DNA of 46,992 nucleotides from an uncultured Gammaproteobacteria bacterium (GTDB taxonomy: Bacteria > Pseudomonadota > Gammaproteobacteria > GCA-001735895): the NCBI GenBank assembly GCA_937894085.1, contig CALCSG010000216.1, positions 1 through 46,992 on the forward strand, given 5' to 3'. The notes below the pieces were generated by a model, which saw only the letters and a program-made list of their open reading frames with translations, was not told where the DNA came from and made no database searches. This document shows positions 36,688 through 46,056 of this stretch, one piece after another. How positions within the stretch are numbered: the stretch's first letter is position 1; each line of letters starts with the position of its first letter. Position numbers and translations under genes: made by a program.

Positions 36688-37614
36688 ATGGCAAAACACA
36701 AATCAACGCTGTTTCGTGCTACCGATTATCTGCACCCGAAATACTGGTTAATGTGGCTCACTTTTGGATTATTAAGATTTATTACTCTGTTCCCCTACTC
36801 TGTTCACCTGAGCGTCGGACGCATTTTAGGTCGAATAATTCATCGGATAGCTGGCAGGAGAGAGCACATTGTTGATACCAATCTGCAACTTTGTTTCCCG
36901 CGAAAAACATCTGCAGAGCGTAATCAAATTAAAAATAGTTCGTATGAAAATCTGGGAATTTCATTACTTGAGCTGGCCATGTGCTGGTGGTGGAAGCCGC
37001 AGCGGCTAAAACCACTGGTCGAAGTACGCGGCCTGCAACATGTTGAAAAATGCCTGCAAAATAAGCAGGCCGTTATTCTACTTAGCGGACATTTTACTTC
37101 TCTCGAACTGGGCGGACGCCTGCTGGCTCTTTTATTGCCTTTTCAGGCGATGTATCGCACCCAGAAAAACCCGCTTTTTGACAGTCTTTTATTTACCAAG
37201 CGCAGTGGCTACCTGGTAGATGTTATTTCGCGCAAAAATACACGTCGACTGATCAAAGGCATTAGAAACCTGATCCCCACATGGTACGCACCCGATCAGA
37301 ATTTTGCACGTGAACGTAATGTCTTCGCGCCTTTTTTTGGTGTGCCGACCGCCACCATTACTGCCAGCTCCCGTCTGGCTGAATCAGGAAATGCGGTCAT
37401 GTTACCGTATTATCCCGAACGAAAATCCGATGGCAGTGGTTATATTTTATGGATTGAACCACCGCTAGAAAATTTCCCCAGTGGCGACGACCTCACCGAT
37501 GCGACTGCCATCAACTTATCAATTGAAAAGTTTGTACTGAAAAACCCGGATCAATACATGTGGGTGCATCAACGTTTTAAAACCAGGCCACCAGGTGAAC
37601 CCAAAATTTACTGA
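36688..37614 (+). CDS. lpxL: Lipid A acyltransferase LpxL/HtrB family
   Basis: 308 residues with an N-terminal membrane segment and the catalytic HX4E motif in LSGHFTSLELGG, then AMYRTQKNPLFD and APDQNF (family motif). It transfers a secondary acyl chain to Kdo-lipid A precursors. The stop overlaps the waaA start (TGATG), so lpxL and waaA are coupled. LpxL versus LpxM type cannot be separated with certainty, but the length and the waaA linkage favour LpxL. Confidence 0.92.
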   Translation: MAKHKSTLFRATDYLHPKYWLMWLTFGLLRFITLFPYSVHLSVGRILGRIIHRIAGRREHIVDTNLQLCFPRKTSAERNQIKNSSYENLGISLLELAMCWWWKPQRLKPLVEVRGLQHVEKCLQNKQAVILLSGHFTSLELGGRLLALLLPFQAMYRTQKNPLFDSLLFTKRSGYLVDVISRKNTRRLIKGIRNLIPTWYAPDQNFARERNVFAPFFGVPTATITASSRLAESGNAVMLPYYPERKSDGSGYILWIEPPLENFPSGDDLTDATAINLSIEKFVLKNPDQYMWVHQRFKTRPPGEPKIY

Positions 37615-38840
37615 TGCCTGTATCCAGACCAGCATTTAGTTATCGCCTGCTCTCCTTTACACTTTTACCAATATGGTTTTTTCACGCTGCCTGGCAGGCC
37701 TTAAAAAACCATCAGCTTGAATATTTATGGCAACGCTCAGGTTTCTTCCCGGACAAGGAATGTAAACAGCAGCTGTGGATACATGCTTCATCAGTTGGCG
37801 AAATTGAATTAATTAAACCTCTGGTACTGTCTTTACACAAAGATCAGGCCATTTTAGTCACTACTTTTACTGTCACCGGTTACCAGCATGCCTTACGCAT
37901 TCTGCCAGATAACGTAACAGTAAGAGCCTTGCCCATAGACCTGATGCCTATCAGTCAACATTTTATTCGGCGATACAATTTCAAACTGGCGTTAATAGCA
38001 GAAACTGAACTGTGGCCAGAGACACTGTATCAAACTGCAAAAAATGGGATTCCTCTAGTTCAAATTAATGCCAGACTTTCCAGTAAATCTCTAAACACTT
38101 CAAACTGGAGCAATAAAATATTACGGCAAACTTTAGGTTATTTTGATCAATACCTTACCCGTACTGAACAGGACGTGACTAATTTAGTATCCATGGGAGT
38201 ACCGTTAAATAAAATAACCGTCGCTGGGAATTTAAAATACGCTCACATAGCGTCAAACAGTCATGACAAGTTGATAAAACAGCCCTATATTTTATTTGCT
38301 TCTACCCATCATCCAGAAGAAAATTTATTTGCAGGTCTCATCAATACTTTACAGCTTACCCAATTAATCGTCATCGCACCTCGTCACCCGCAACGAGCAA
38401 AAGATATCCTGAAAAGCCTGCAACCACTCGGCCTGACGATAAAACAACGCAGCCTGGGACAGGCCATCACAGATGATACTCAAATCTACCTGGCCGATAC
38501 TCTGGGGGAATTAAAAAACTTCATGGCATTTGCCGATCTGGTCATTATGGGTGGATCATTCGAAGAAACAGGTGGACATAATGTGCTGGAACCTGTGCGG
38601 CTGGGTAAAGCCGTTATCACCGGCCCAAGCGATCAAAACATTCGGCAGGACATTGCTTTATTACTAAAACATGACGCCATTGTTCAGGTTAAGGGCATCG
38701 AGCAGTTAGCAATAACAATAAGTTATATATTGCAGTATCCGGCAGCACTGGAAAAACTCTCCAATAATGCGAAAAAGGTCATGCAGGCACAAAATCACAT
38801 TCTTCAAAACTATTTAGACGTAATAAAAGGCTACCTGTAA
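37614..38840 (+). CDS. waaA: 3-deoxy-D-manno-octulosonic acid (Kdo) transferase
   Basis: 408 residues with an N-terminal anchor and the glycosyltransferase family 30 signatures WIHASSVGEIE, TTFTVTGYQHA and EETGGHNVLEPVRLGKAVITGP. It adds Kdo to lipid IVA. Converges on kdkA with a 10-bp overlap of the two ends, which places the Kdo kinase directly beside the Kdo transferase. Confidence 0.95.
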   Translation: MPVSRPAFSYRLLSFTLLPIWFFHAAWQALKNHQLEYLWQRSGFFPDKECKQQLWIHASSVGEIELIKPLVLSLHKDQAILVTTFTVTGYQHALRILPDNVTVRALPIDLMPISQHFIRRYNFKLALIAETELWPETLYQTAKNGIPLVQINARLSSKSLNTSNWSNKILRQTLGYFDQYLTRTEQDVTNLVSMGVPLNKITVAGNLKYAHIASNSHDKLIKQPYILFASTHHPEENLFAGLINTLQLTQLIVIAPRHPQRAKDILKSLQPLGLTIKQRSLGQAITDDTQIYLADTLGELKNFMAFADLVIMGGSFEETGGHNVLEPVRLGKAVITGPSDQNIRQDIALLLKHDAIVQVKGIEQLAITISYILQYPAALEKLSNNAKKVMQAQNHILQNYLDVIKGYL

Positions 38841-39538
38841 CCTTCAATCAATTGCTGCCATTGAGTCAGGCTAAAATTGAAAGCTAAACCCTGCTTATGC
38901 CTTGAGGTCTGTATTTTTTTTAATGAACGTAACAGGCGTTGAATATTATTATCAGCAGCTGTACCCAACGGCGATACGATTTTAGCTTTATCAAAATCAA
39001 TAATACTGAACTGCCCGTTGTCATCGATAAGAATATTATTGGCGTTTAAATCAGCATGAAAGATATCTGCCTGATGTAGACGTTTAATTACCCCTCCGAG
39101 TTCAAACCACTGTTGATCAGCTAGTGTACTGTCAAATAACCAGCCTGCCAACGTACCTGAATTGTTGATAAAACGGCTAATGATGGATGCACGATAAAAC
39201 AGGCCGTTTTTTTGCACACAAAATGCCACCACTTCCGGCACAGGCAAAAGCTTTTGGAATGCATGCTGGGTAACCTGCTGTTCCTGATAAGGCCGACTAT
39301 TTTTCAGCCCTGTCCATAAATACTGATCACGTAAAAAACGGGCTATTAATCCACCTCGTAAATAATGCCGTAGAACATAAAACTGACGCTGAATAGTTAT
39401 TTTCTGGCTGGCTCCCCGGCCACCGGTTAGTGCTTCGGAATTATTTTTGGTATGCCAGTAAGACAACTCAAAATCCCTCTGAGTGAACTGGTAGTCAATG
39501 GTTTCCAGCTGTTTAATAATGAGTTGATTAATTGGCAT
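38831..39538 (-). CDS. kdkA: 3-deoxy-D-manno-octulosonic acid kinase
   Basis: 235 residues of the protein-kinase-like KdkA family: TGGRGASQKI near residue 38, the catalytic loop HADLNANNILI at 161 and the metal site DFDKAK at 181. KdkA phosphorylates Kdo at O-4 in species with a single Kdo residue, suggesting a core of the Haemophilus type. Divergent from gmhA with a 91-bp spacer. Confidence 0.93.
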   Translation of the reverse strand: MPINQLIIKQLETIDYQFTQRDFELSYWHTKNNSEALTGGRGASQKITIQRQFYVLRHYLRGGLIARFLRDQYLWTGLKNSRPYQEQQVTQHAFQKLLPVPEVVAFCVQKNGLFYRASIISRFINNSGTLAGWLFDSTLADQQWFELGGVIKRLHQADIFHADLNANNILIDDNGQFSIIDFDKAKIVSPLGTAADNNIQRLLRSLKKIQTSRHKQGLAFNFSLTQWQQLIEGYR

Positions 39539-39629
39539 AATTTTGAGATTTTATTGAGATGGTATTGTATCCCAGTCTTCGGTAAAGTAACGGGAACTTT
39601 ACCAGCATTCCCTGACCATAGGAAAATTA

Positions 39630-40223
39630 GTGACACAAATCAATCACAGCAATTTTATCAGGCGGACTATCCAGCAATCCATCGATTTAAAAACCAGCCT
39701 GTTACAGCACGACGATTTAATCGAAAACATCAATAAAGTAAGTAACCGCTGCCTTGAAATGTTCCACAATGGTAATCGTCTGTTAATAGCCGGAAATGGT
39801 GGAAGCGCAGCTGACGCACAACATATCGCCGCTGAATTTGTCTGCCGGTTTAATTTTGAGCGCCCCGGCCTGCCTGCTATGGCGCTGGCAACTAATTATT
39901 CTGTTATCACCGCTGCAGGTAATGATTATAGTTTTGACGATGTATTCTCCCGCGAAATTGAAGCCAATGGTAAAAGCGGCGATATTTTTATTGGCATTTC
40001 AACTTCCGGAAATTCCACCAATATACTAAAAGCCATGCAGGCCAGTCAGCAGGCAGGTATCTATACAGTCGGTCTATCAGGTAGTGGTGGAGCTATTCAA
40101 AACGAAGCAGATATTTGCCTGAATGTGCCTTCTGACTGTACCCCGCGTATCCAGGAATGCCATATCCTGATCGGCCATATACTTTGTGAAATTGTTGAAA
40201 CCAATTTATTTCCAAGACTGTAA
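39630..40223 (+). CDS. gmhA: Phosphoheptose isomerase
   Basis: 197 residues, a SIS domain with AGNGGSAADAQHIAAEF, GNDYSFDDVFSR, ISTSGNSTNILKA and a C-terminal RIQECHILIGHILCE carrying the metal-ligand Glu/His pair. It converts sedoheptulose-7-phosphate to heptose-7-phosphate for the LPS core. A GTG start at 39630 is preceded by AGGA at 6 bases. The close relative DiaA is excluded on the metal-site motif and on the LPS context. Confidence 0.88.
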   Translation: MTQINHSNFIRRTIQQSIDLKTSLLQHDDLIENINKVSNRCLEMFHNGNRLLIAGNGGSAADAQHIAAEFVCRFNFERPGLPAMALATNYSVITAAGNDYSFDDVFSREIEANGKSGDIFIGISTSGNSTNILKAMQASQQAGIYTVGLSGSGGAIQNEADICLNVPSDCTPRIQECHILIGHILCEIVETNLFPRL

Positions 40224-40231
40224 CGCTTTCC

Positions 40232-41293
40232 ATGAATGCCCTTACTTTTGATCAGCCACCAGAATCTTTGTGTATATTACGTTTGTCAGCCATAGGGGAT
40301 GTAACTCATATGTTGCCGGTTATAGCGACCCTGCAACAGCAATGGCCAGATACAAAAATAAGCTGGATTATCGGCACCATCGAATACCAGCTGGTTAAAT
40401 CTTTACCCGGCATTGAGTTTATTATTTTTAATAAGAATAACGGTTTTGCAGAATATAAAAAATTACGCAAAACGCTTTCCGGACGTCGTTTCGATGTTTT
40501 ATTAATGATGCAGGTTGCGCTGCGTGCTAATTTAATCAGCCTGTTGATTAAAGCGAAACTAAAAATTGGCTATGATAAAAAGCGGGCCAGGGATTTTCAC
40601 GGATGGTTTTGTAACCAGCAAATTGAAGGCCCGTATCGTGTGCATGTACTTGATACCTTCTTTCAGTTTATAGAAAAGCTGGGCATTACCCGACGAAACA
40701 TGAACTGGTTGTTAAAGCCTGAAGAAGCCAGTCAGCAATTTGCTCATCAACATATTAATAATCAACCGACAGTCATTATTAACCCCTGCAGCAGTGCTCG
40801 CAAAAATAACTGGCGAAACTGGCCAATACAATATTATGCGGAAGTGATAGACAGCCTGATGCAACAGGATATCAGGGTTATACTAACCGGCGGCCCGGAC
40901 TCTAATGAAATAAATTTCTCCAGGGATATAATTCAACTTTGCAGCAAACAACCAGTCGACCTCGTTGGCAAAACCAGCCTGGCACAATTACTGGCTCTAC
41001 TTGAGCAGGCCCGTTGCCTGATTGCTCCGGATACCGGCCCCGCTCATATGGGTACAGTTGCAGGTATTCCAGTGATAGGACTTTATGCCAGTAGTAATCC
41101 AGAGCGTTCCGGACCCTATAATAGTTTACAGATTACGGTGAATGCCTACCCTCAGGCGTTGCAGAAATTCAATCATAAAACGGTCGATGAAGCCCGTTGG
41201 GGACAACGCGTTCGAGATCCTGAAGTTATGAAAATGATTTCAGTTGATGACGTCATCGGCCATCTGAATTCATGCCTTGGAAATCAATCATAA
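40232..41293 (+). CDS. Heptosyltransferase (glycosyltransferase family 9)
   Basis: 353 residues. The N-terminal ILRLSAIGDVTHMLPV motif, the central NPCSSARKNNWRNWP and the C-terminal APDTGPAHMGTVAGIPVIGLYA are those of LPS heptosyltransferases. It is likely WaaC-like or WaaF-like, adding heptose to Kdo or to heptose. It begins 8 bp after gmhA, so the pathway enzyme and user are co-transcribed. Confidence 0.92.
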   Translation: MNALTFDQPPESLCILRLSAIGDVTHMLPVIATLQQQWPDTKISWIIGTIEYQLVKSLPGIEFIIFNKNNGFAEYKKLRKTLSGRRFDVLLMMQVALRANLISLLIKAKLKIGYDKKRARDFHGWFCNQQIEGPYRVHVLDTFFQFIEKLGITRRNMNWLLKPEEASQQFAHQHINNQPTVIINPCSSARKNNWRNWPIQYYAEVIDSLMQQDIRVILTGGPDSNEINFSRDIIQLCSKQPVDLVGKTSLAQLLALLEQARCLIAPDTGPAHMGTVAGIPVIGLYASSNPERSGPYNSLQITVNAYPQALQKFNHKTVDEARWGQRVRDPEVMKMISVDDVIGHLNSCLGNQS

Positions 41294-41295
41294 CT

Positions 41296-43131
41296 ATGCT
41301 GCTTAATCATCGAAGAGAACTGTTTAACTCCATTTTATGGAGTGTCTTTTTTAACGGTGTTGTTGCCAGTGTCATATCTGTTCAGGGTATTTTGACAACG
41401 GCTCTAGCCGATTCCTGGTTTACTCTGCTTTACCTGGTACTGCAACAAGTCGGGCATTTTCAACTGTTATCTTTGCTGGTCGGTTTGCCACTACTTTTCC
41501 TCAGCCTGCTTTTACCCGTTAAAAAATTAATAACTGTATTCACAGTACTTTTCTTTAGTGCATTTATTTTACTGGTGTTTATCGATTATGAAGTATTTAA
41601 ACTGTATCGATTTCATCTTAATGGAATGGTGTGGAATATGCTTACGGGTGGTGCCATGGATGAAATATTTGTATTTGATATTTCAAACATAATAACCTTT
41701 ATTTTCTTTATCGCCAGCATCATTCTGCTACAACTTGGCATGCAATACTTCATCCGCCGACGTACAGAAAAAACAAATTCTGTCAATGGCTGGTATGTTT
41801 TTCTAGTGGTTTTCCTGTTGCAGTTTGGCGGTCAGGCTATTTATGCCTGGTCCGATGCATGGTATCGAGTGGAAATCATGTCTCAGACGCGTTTTATACC
41901 TTTTCCACAGGGTATGACTATTAAACGTTTTCTACGTGACAAAGGCTGGGCACCGGACATCCCTCAGGAGCTAAAACTTAAGGCGTCTGCCAGTGGCCGG
42001 TTTAACTATCCAGTACAGGCTCTTAAATGTGCCAGCCCCGAACAGAAACCGAATATCCTGTTTATCATCTCTGATAGCCTGCGCTATGACATGTTACAGC
42101 CTGAGATTATGCCAGTATGGTCGAAACTGGCAGCAGATAGTCAGGTATTCAATTTTCATTTGAGTACGGGTAATGCAACGCGTTTTGGCGTATATGGATT
42201 ATTTAGTGGACTTTTTGCTCACTACTGGTTTGACTCTCTCAACACTCAGTCCAGTTCGGTCTTAATCGAAGAACTTAAAAATCAACAGTATGAGTTTGGC
42301 TTCTTTGCCAATGCCCGGTTGACCAGCCCGGAATTCGATAAAGCCATTTTCTCTGCCGTAAAGGATAAAATACCGGAAAAAACTAGCGGAAAAAATGTAT
42401 TAGAACGCGAATATGAAATCACCCGGCAGGCCAAAACCTTCTTTCAGAAAAACACTAATAATCCTTTTTTTGGTTTAGTCTTTTTTGATGCGCCGCATGC
42501 CTACGTGAATCCCCCACAGGATGATAAATTTAAACCCGCCCTACAATCCCTGAATTACCTAAATATTGATAATGACTCTGACCCGGTTCCATTTCTAAAT
42601 CGTTATAAAAATGCCGTACATTTTACCGATCGCTTAACCGGTGAACTGATTCAAATACTGGAACAGCAGGGTCTTATGGATAACACCATCATCATACTGA
42701 CCGGCGATCATGGACAGGAGGCAAATGAAACTCATACTAATAGCTGGGGGCATAACAGTAATTTTTCAAAATACCAGATACAGGTACCGCTTGTTATTTA
42801 CTGGCCTGGAAAAACACCAAAAACATATTCACAACTTACTTCCCATGTAGACGTAGTTCCCACACTTCTGCAGGAAGTTTTTTCCTGTTCTAATGATGTA
42901 AAAGAGTACAGTAACGGGCAATCCTTATTCGATCAGACTGAAAGAGATTTTGTACTGGTAAATAACTGGAACAATAAAGCAATAGTGAATAAAAGCAGTT
43001 TGAAAATATACCCCGATATAGGACCTGCTGAATACAGAACCTATGAAAATTACCAGATTCAGTCAAAAGAAAAGTCTAATAGCATTCCCACCTCAAAAGT
43101 CATTGAATCTATTTCGAGATTTTATAAATAA
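41296..43131 (+). CDS. YejM/PbgA-like inner membrane sulfatase-fold protein
   Basis: About 611 residues: five N-terminal membrane helices (to about residue 205; DUF3413-type) then a periplasmic alkaline-phosphatase-fold domain with ISDSLRYDML, STGNATRFGVYGLFSG, ILTGDHGQEANE and QVPLVIYWPG. The layout matches E. coli YejM (PbgA/LapC), which senses LPS and restrains LpxC degradation. Some catalytic-site residues look more complete than in YejM, so enzymatic activity cannot be excluded. The ATG at 41296 is chosen; one at 41272 would overlap the heptosyltransferase. It ends directly against the next, convergent gene. Confidence 0.85.
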   Translation: MLLNHRRELFNSILWSVFFNGVVASVISVQGILTTALADSWFTLLYLVLQQVGHFQLLSLLVGLPLLFLSLLLPVKKLITVFTVLFFSAFILLVFIDYEVFKLYRFHLNGMVWNMLTGGAMDEIFVFDISNIITFIFFIASIILLQLGMQYFIRRRTEKTNSVNGWYVFLVVFLLQFGGQAIYAWSDAWYRVEIMSQTRFIPFPQGMTIKRFLRDKGWAPDIPQELKLKASASGRFNYPVQALKCASPEQKPNILFIISDSLRYDMLQPEIMPVWSKLAADSQVFNFHLSTGNATRFGVYGLFSGLFAHYWFDSLNTQSSSVLIEELKNQQYEFGFFANARLTSPEFDKAIFSAVKDKIPEKTSGKNVLEREYEITRQAKTFFQKNTNNPFFGLVFFDAPHAYVNPPQDDKFKPALQSLNYLNIDNDSDPVPFLNRYKNAVHFTDRLTGELIQILEQQGLMDNTIIILTGDHGQEANETHTNSWGHNSNFSKYQIQVPLVIYWPGKTPKTYSQLTSHVDVVPTLLQEVFSCSNDVKEYSNGQSLFDQTERDFVLVNNWNNKAIVNKSSLKIYPDIGPAEYRTYENYQIQSKEKSNSIPTSKVIESISRFYK

Positions 43132-45144
43132 TCAATTCTGCTGATTCTTATAGTCAGCAACAATTAAATATTCTTTCAATAGTTTTCGGTAGAACTCAAG
43201 GTTAATGACCGACATTTGTTTATCACTAACGGGTTCAGATACAGGGTTTGTTAACAATTTTTCTGCATCCGCCCAGGCGTAAAATGTTTTATTTTTACTG
43301 TCGAGCATTCCCTCCTGCAAAATAAATTCACCGCTCGTAGCCCAGCCATAGGCTTCACCATCTTTCTTATCCATGAAAGGCTGTCCAAAATTATAATAGC
43401 TGGCATTTGACAGGCTCAGCTCGAAAATGGTCGGGAACAGGTCATTATGCGAACCGGGTATGTTTCTGGAAACTGCTTTCAATTTATCCATTGACTCCGG
43501 AACATAAATATACGCTGGTACAGAGTAACGCAGGTATTTTTCATTAGTAGCACTATTATCTATAAATGTCCGTTGAGGATGATCTCCTGTAGCCACCACA
43601 ATTACCTTATCCTTAAACTCACCATTTTTTATCCAGCTCATAAATTTTCCAAGCTGATCAGTCTGGTAATGATAGCCAGATAATTGAGAGAGCTTGGTTT
43701 CATCGCTATCATCAAACCCAAACACTGACGGTTTAAAAGAAGGTCTTTGATATGACTTTGGCAACCTGACCGGAGGGTGGTTATTGGTTGTCAATACAGC
43801 CGAAAACAAAGGTCGGCCACTTTGCTCTGACTGTTGCAGAGATTCCTTCAGATAATCAAAAACATATTGATCATAAACTCCCCAGGGGTTATCACTCGCA
43901 TCTACCTTAAAATGATTCTCAATCTGTGAACGACCGGTATATTGATCAAACCCCTGTATTAACCAGAAGTTATTATGGTTTCGCCATGAACTATACCCAC
44001 CACTCAAAAATAACGTTTGATAGCCCTGTTTTTTAAAAGGCAGAACATTGGATAAAGTAAACTGCGTTTTATTAGCAATAGATTGTGACAGTGGCGTAAT
44101 CGGAGAATTCATCAGCAATGACTCTATCGCTGGATTGGTGCCGTAGGTTGTAGCCAGAAACCGCGTAAAAAAATAATCCTCTTCAGCATGTCGAGCAAAT
44201 TCACCTAACACATCATTATCTGCTGATTGTGTCAGAGCAATCTGGCTGGACCAGCCTTCCATAAAAACAAAAATGACATGTGGTTTAATTTTTTCCAGCT
44301 CCACATTTTTTTCAGTCGTTTTAAATGCTGGATGTTGATCATCGTAACCAGCCTTTTCAAGCAACTGCCTGTAATTATCCAGCCGGTTAATTTTCAAAAT
44401 ATCCTGTTTAAATATTGCTTGGCTGTTGACGCCTTTATCGTGGTATGCGTAGTACAGATTAAATGCACTATTCATGACCATCGAATTTAAAAAGGTATTA
44501 TCACTGACAGAAGCATGTTTACGTTGTAATGGGAAAGAGTCCAGCGAGCCCCTGGCCAACACAGCCAATAATAGAAATGACAATAACCAGCTAAAAAGCT
44601 GAATTTTTACTGAACTGACCTTTGCAGGTTTGTATTCAAAGTGATTTACAATTTTTGAATACAGTCGAAGTACTGCAACAGTAGAAATAATAAAACCGGC
44701 AAAAAACAACAGCACCTTGTAATTATCAAAAATAGTGCTGAGGATGGCACTGGTATCATCCTCAAATAAACCAAATATCAATACGTCGATAGGTTTTTGA
44801 AAGTAGAAGATATAGCCGGTATCAACAAATATTAAATAGACAAGCAGTACCAGAAAGACCTTTAGAATCAGCCTCAAATACAATGCAAACCATTTTTTAG
44901 GAGTGAACCATGAAAGTAAAATAACAGGAAACCAGACAAAGGTAATTAAAATAGATGCCAATAGTTTGATATCAAATCTGAACCCCTTTAACAAAAACTC
45001 ATCCAGAAATGTCAAACTCCGACCAATATCCTGCAGGTCCCCAAAGGTAAAAACATTACTGATCCTGGCCAGCATTAACAGCAACATAGTTAGCACTGAA
45101 AATATCAGTATTTCATTCCATTGATTTCTAAATTGGATTTTCAT
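43132..45144 (-). CDS. LTA-synthase-superfamily phosphoglycerol transferase-like protein
   Basis: 670 residues: five membrane helices to about residue 200, then an LtaS/MdoB-type extracytoplasmic domain. Metal and nucleophile positions are in IFVFMEGWSS (Glu296), TTYGTNPAIES (Thr336), TTNNHPPV and ATGDHPQRTF. Gram-negative members transfer phosphoglycerol or phosphoethanolamine to glucans or lipids. It is followed on the same strand by a GDPD-like gene and another family member, suggesting one pathway. Substrate unknown. Confidence 0.88.
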   Translation of the reverse strand: MKIQFRNQWNEILIFSVLTMLLLMLARISNVFTFGDLQDIGRSLTFLDEFLLKGFRFDIKLLASILITFVWFPVILLSWFTPKKWFALYLRLILKVFLVLLVYLIFVDTGYIFYFQKPIDVLIFGLFEDDTSAILSTIFDNYKVLLFFAGFIISTVAVLRLYSKIVNHFEYKPAKVSSVKIQLFSWLLSFLLLAVLARGSLDSFPLQRKHASVSDNTFLNSMVMNSAFNLYYAYHDKGVNSQAIFKQDILKINRLDNYRQLLEKAGYDDQHPAFKTTEKNVELEKIKPHVIFVFMEGWSSQIALTQSADNDVLGEFARHAEEDYFFTRFLATTYGTNPAIESLLMNSPITPLSQSIANKTQFTLSNVLPFKKQGYQTLFLSGGYSSWRNHNNFWLIQGFDQYTGRSQIENHFKVDASDNPWGVYDQYVFDYLKESLQQSEQSGRPLFSAVLTTNNHPPVRLPKSYQRPSFKPSVFGFDDSDETKLSQLSGYHYQTDQLGKFMSWIKNGEFKDKVIVVATGDHPQRTFIDNSATNEKYLRYSVPAYIYVPESMDKLKAVSRNIPGSHNDLFPTIFELSLSNASYYNFGQPFMDKKDGEAYGWATSGEFILQEGMLDSKNKTFYAWADAEKLLTNPVSEPVSDKQMSVINLEFYRKLLKEYLIVADYKNQQN

Positions 45145-45193
45145 TTAATTCAATAATGTGTGTTTGAAATTCAATTGCCGAGAAACTTCAACA

Positions 45194-46030
45194 TTAATTT
45201 TCAGGGTTAACATTACAACTATTTTTATGAAAATAATTAACACTTACGCTATCACCGACTATAAAAGCCCTGACACTTTTCACCGCGAGCATTTCATCTA
45301 TCAATGATTCATCGACTGGCAAATGATAGAGAAAAACCGGAACATTTTTTAATCTAAGACGTGTCTTTGCGCCAAAAACAGGATCATCAAGTGCTCCATA
45401 ATTCATAGCCATTACACTATGATCACCAAAGTAAAAAAACATTTTGTAAACATTTATCATAAACGCCGACAGAAAAGACATACTTTCTGGCACAGGGCTG
45501 GTATCAAAGATGGTATGAAGCCCGGCTTTGCGATATTTGAAAAGATTTTTCGGAGCTTCATTTTCAACGTAAATTCTTTGCGTCAAATTATTTTTTTGCG
45601 AGATATCAAATAATCTTTGAATTGCCTGCTGAGTCTGTTCGTCGTTTAGAAATCTTAACTTTTTATAATCCAGCCAAAAATAATGATCGTCACCAACAGC
45701 TTCAAATAACTCAGCAAGGGTTAAAATTTTTCCATTTTTTAGATTATAGGGATAGTCATGAGAAACAACAAAATCCTTTAATTCAACATCATAGCGGACA
45801 TCGACTTCGACCCCCATAGCGCCCTGCTCAAATGCGGCACGGATGCTTTCGATAGAGTTTTGCTCTTTAAATGTTCGATATATTCCTCGGGCACTCCAGA
45901 CTTTATGACAATCATTATATGAATCTGAAAAATCTTTTTTTCCCAGTTGCCTATCGACATAAAACACCAGTGCAAAATAAATAACGACCAGTAGTAGGAA
46001 AAAATAAAAAAAGAATTTTAAAATTCGCAT
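45194..46030 (-). CDS. Membrane-anchored GDPD-like protein
   Basis: 278 residues: one N-terminal membrane anchor (about 4-24) then a glycerophosphodiester phosphodiesterase-type barrel. Recognisable parts are KEQNSIESIRAAFEQGAMG, the metal pair in VEVDVRYD (Glu75, Asp77) and the second catalytic histidine in VVSHDYPY (His91). The usual first histidine of HRG is Ala here (WSARG, residues 45-49). Family enzymes split glycerophosphodiesters. Lying between two LTA-synthase-like genes, it could trim or recycle glycerophosphate groups (inference). Confidence 0.82.
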   Translation of the reverse strand: MRILKFFFYFFLLLVVIYFALVFYVDRQLGKKDFSDSYNDCHKVWSARGIYRTFKEQNSIESIRAAFEQGAMGVEVDVRYDVELKDFVVSHDYPYNLKNGKILTLAELFEAVGDDHYFWLDYKKLRFLNDEQTQQAIQRLFDISQKNNLTQRIYVENEAPKNLFKYRKAGLHTIFDTSPVPESMSFLSAFMINVYKMFFYFGDHSVMAMNYGALDDPVFGAKTRLRLKNVPVFLYHLPVDESLIDEMLAVKSVRAFIVGDSVSVNYFHKNSCNVNPEN

Positions 46031-46056
46031 AACGTTAAATAGTGTTTAAAAATATT

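Noticed and set aside
39630-40223. DiaA (replication initiator-associating protein) instead of GmhA
   Set aside because: C-terminal RIQECHILIGHILCE and the GNDYSFDDVFSR segment fit the isomerase metal site, and the neighbours are LPS genes.
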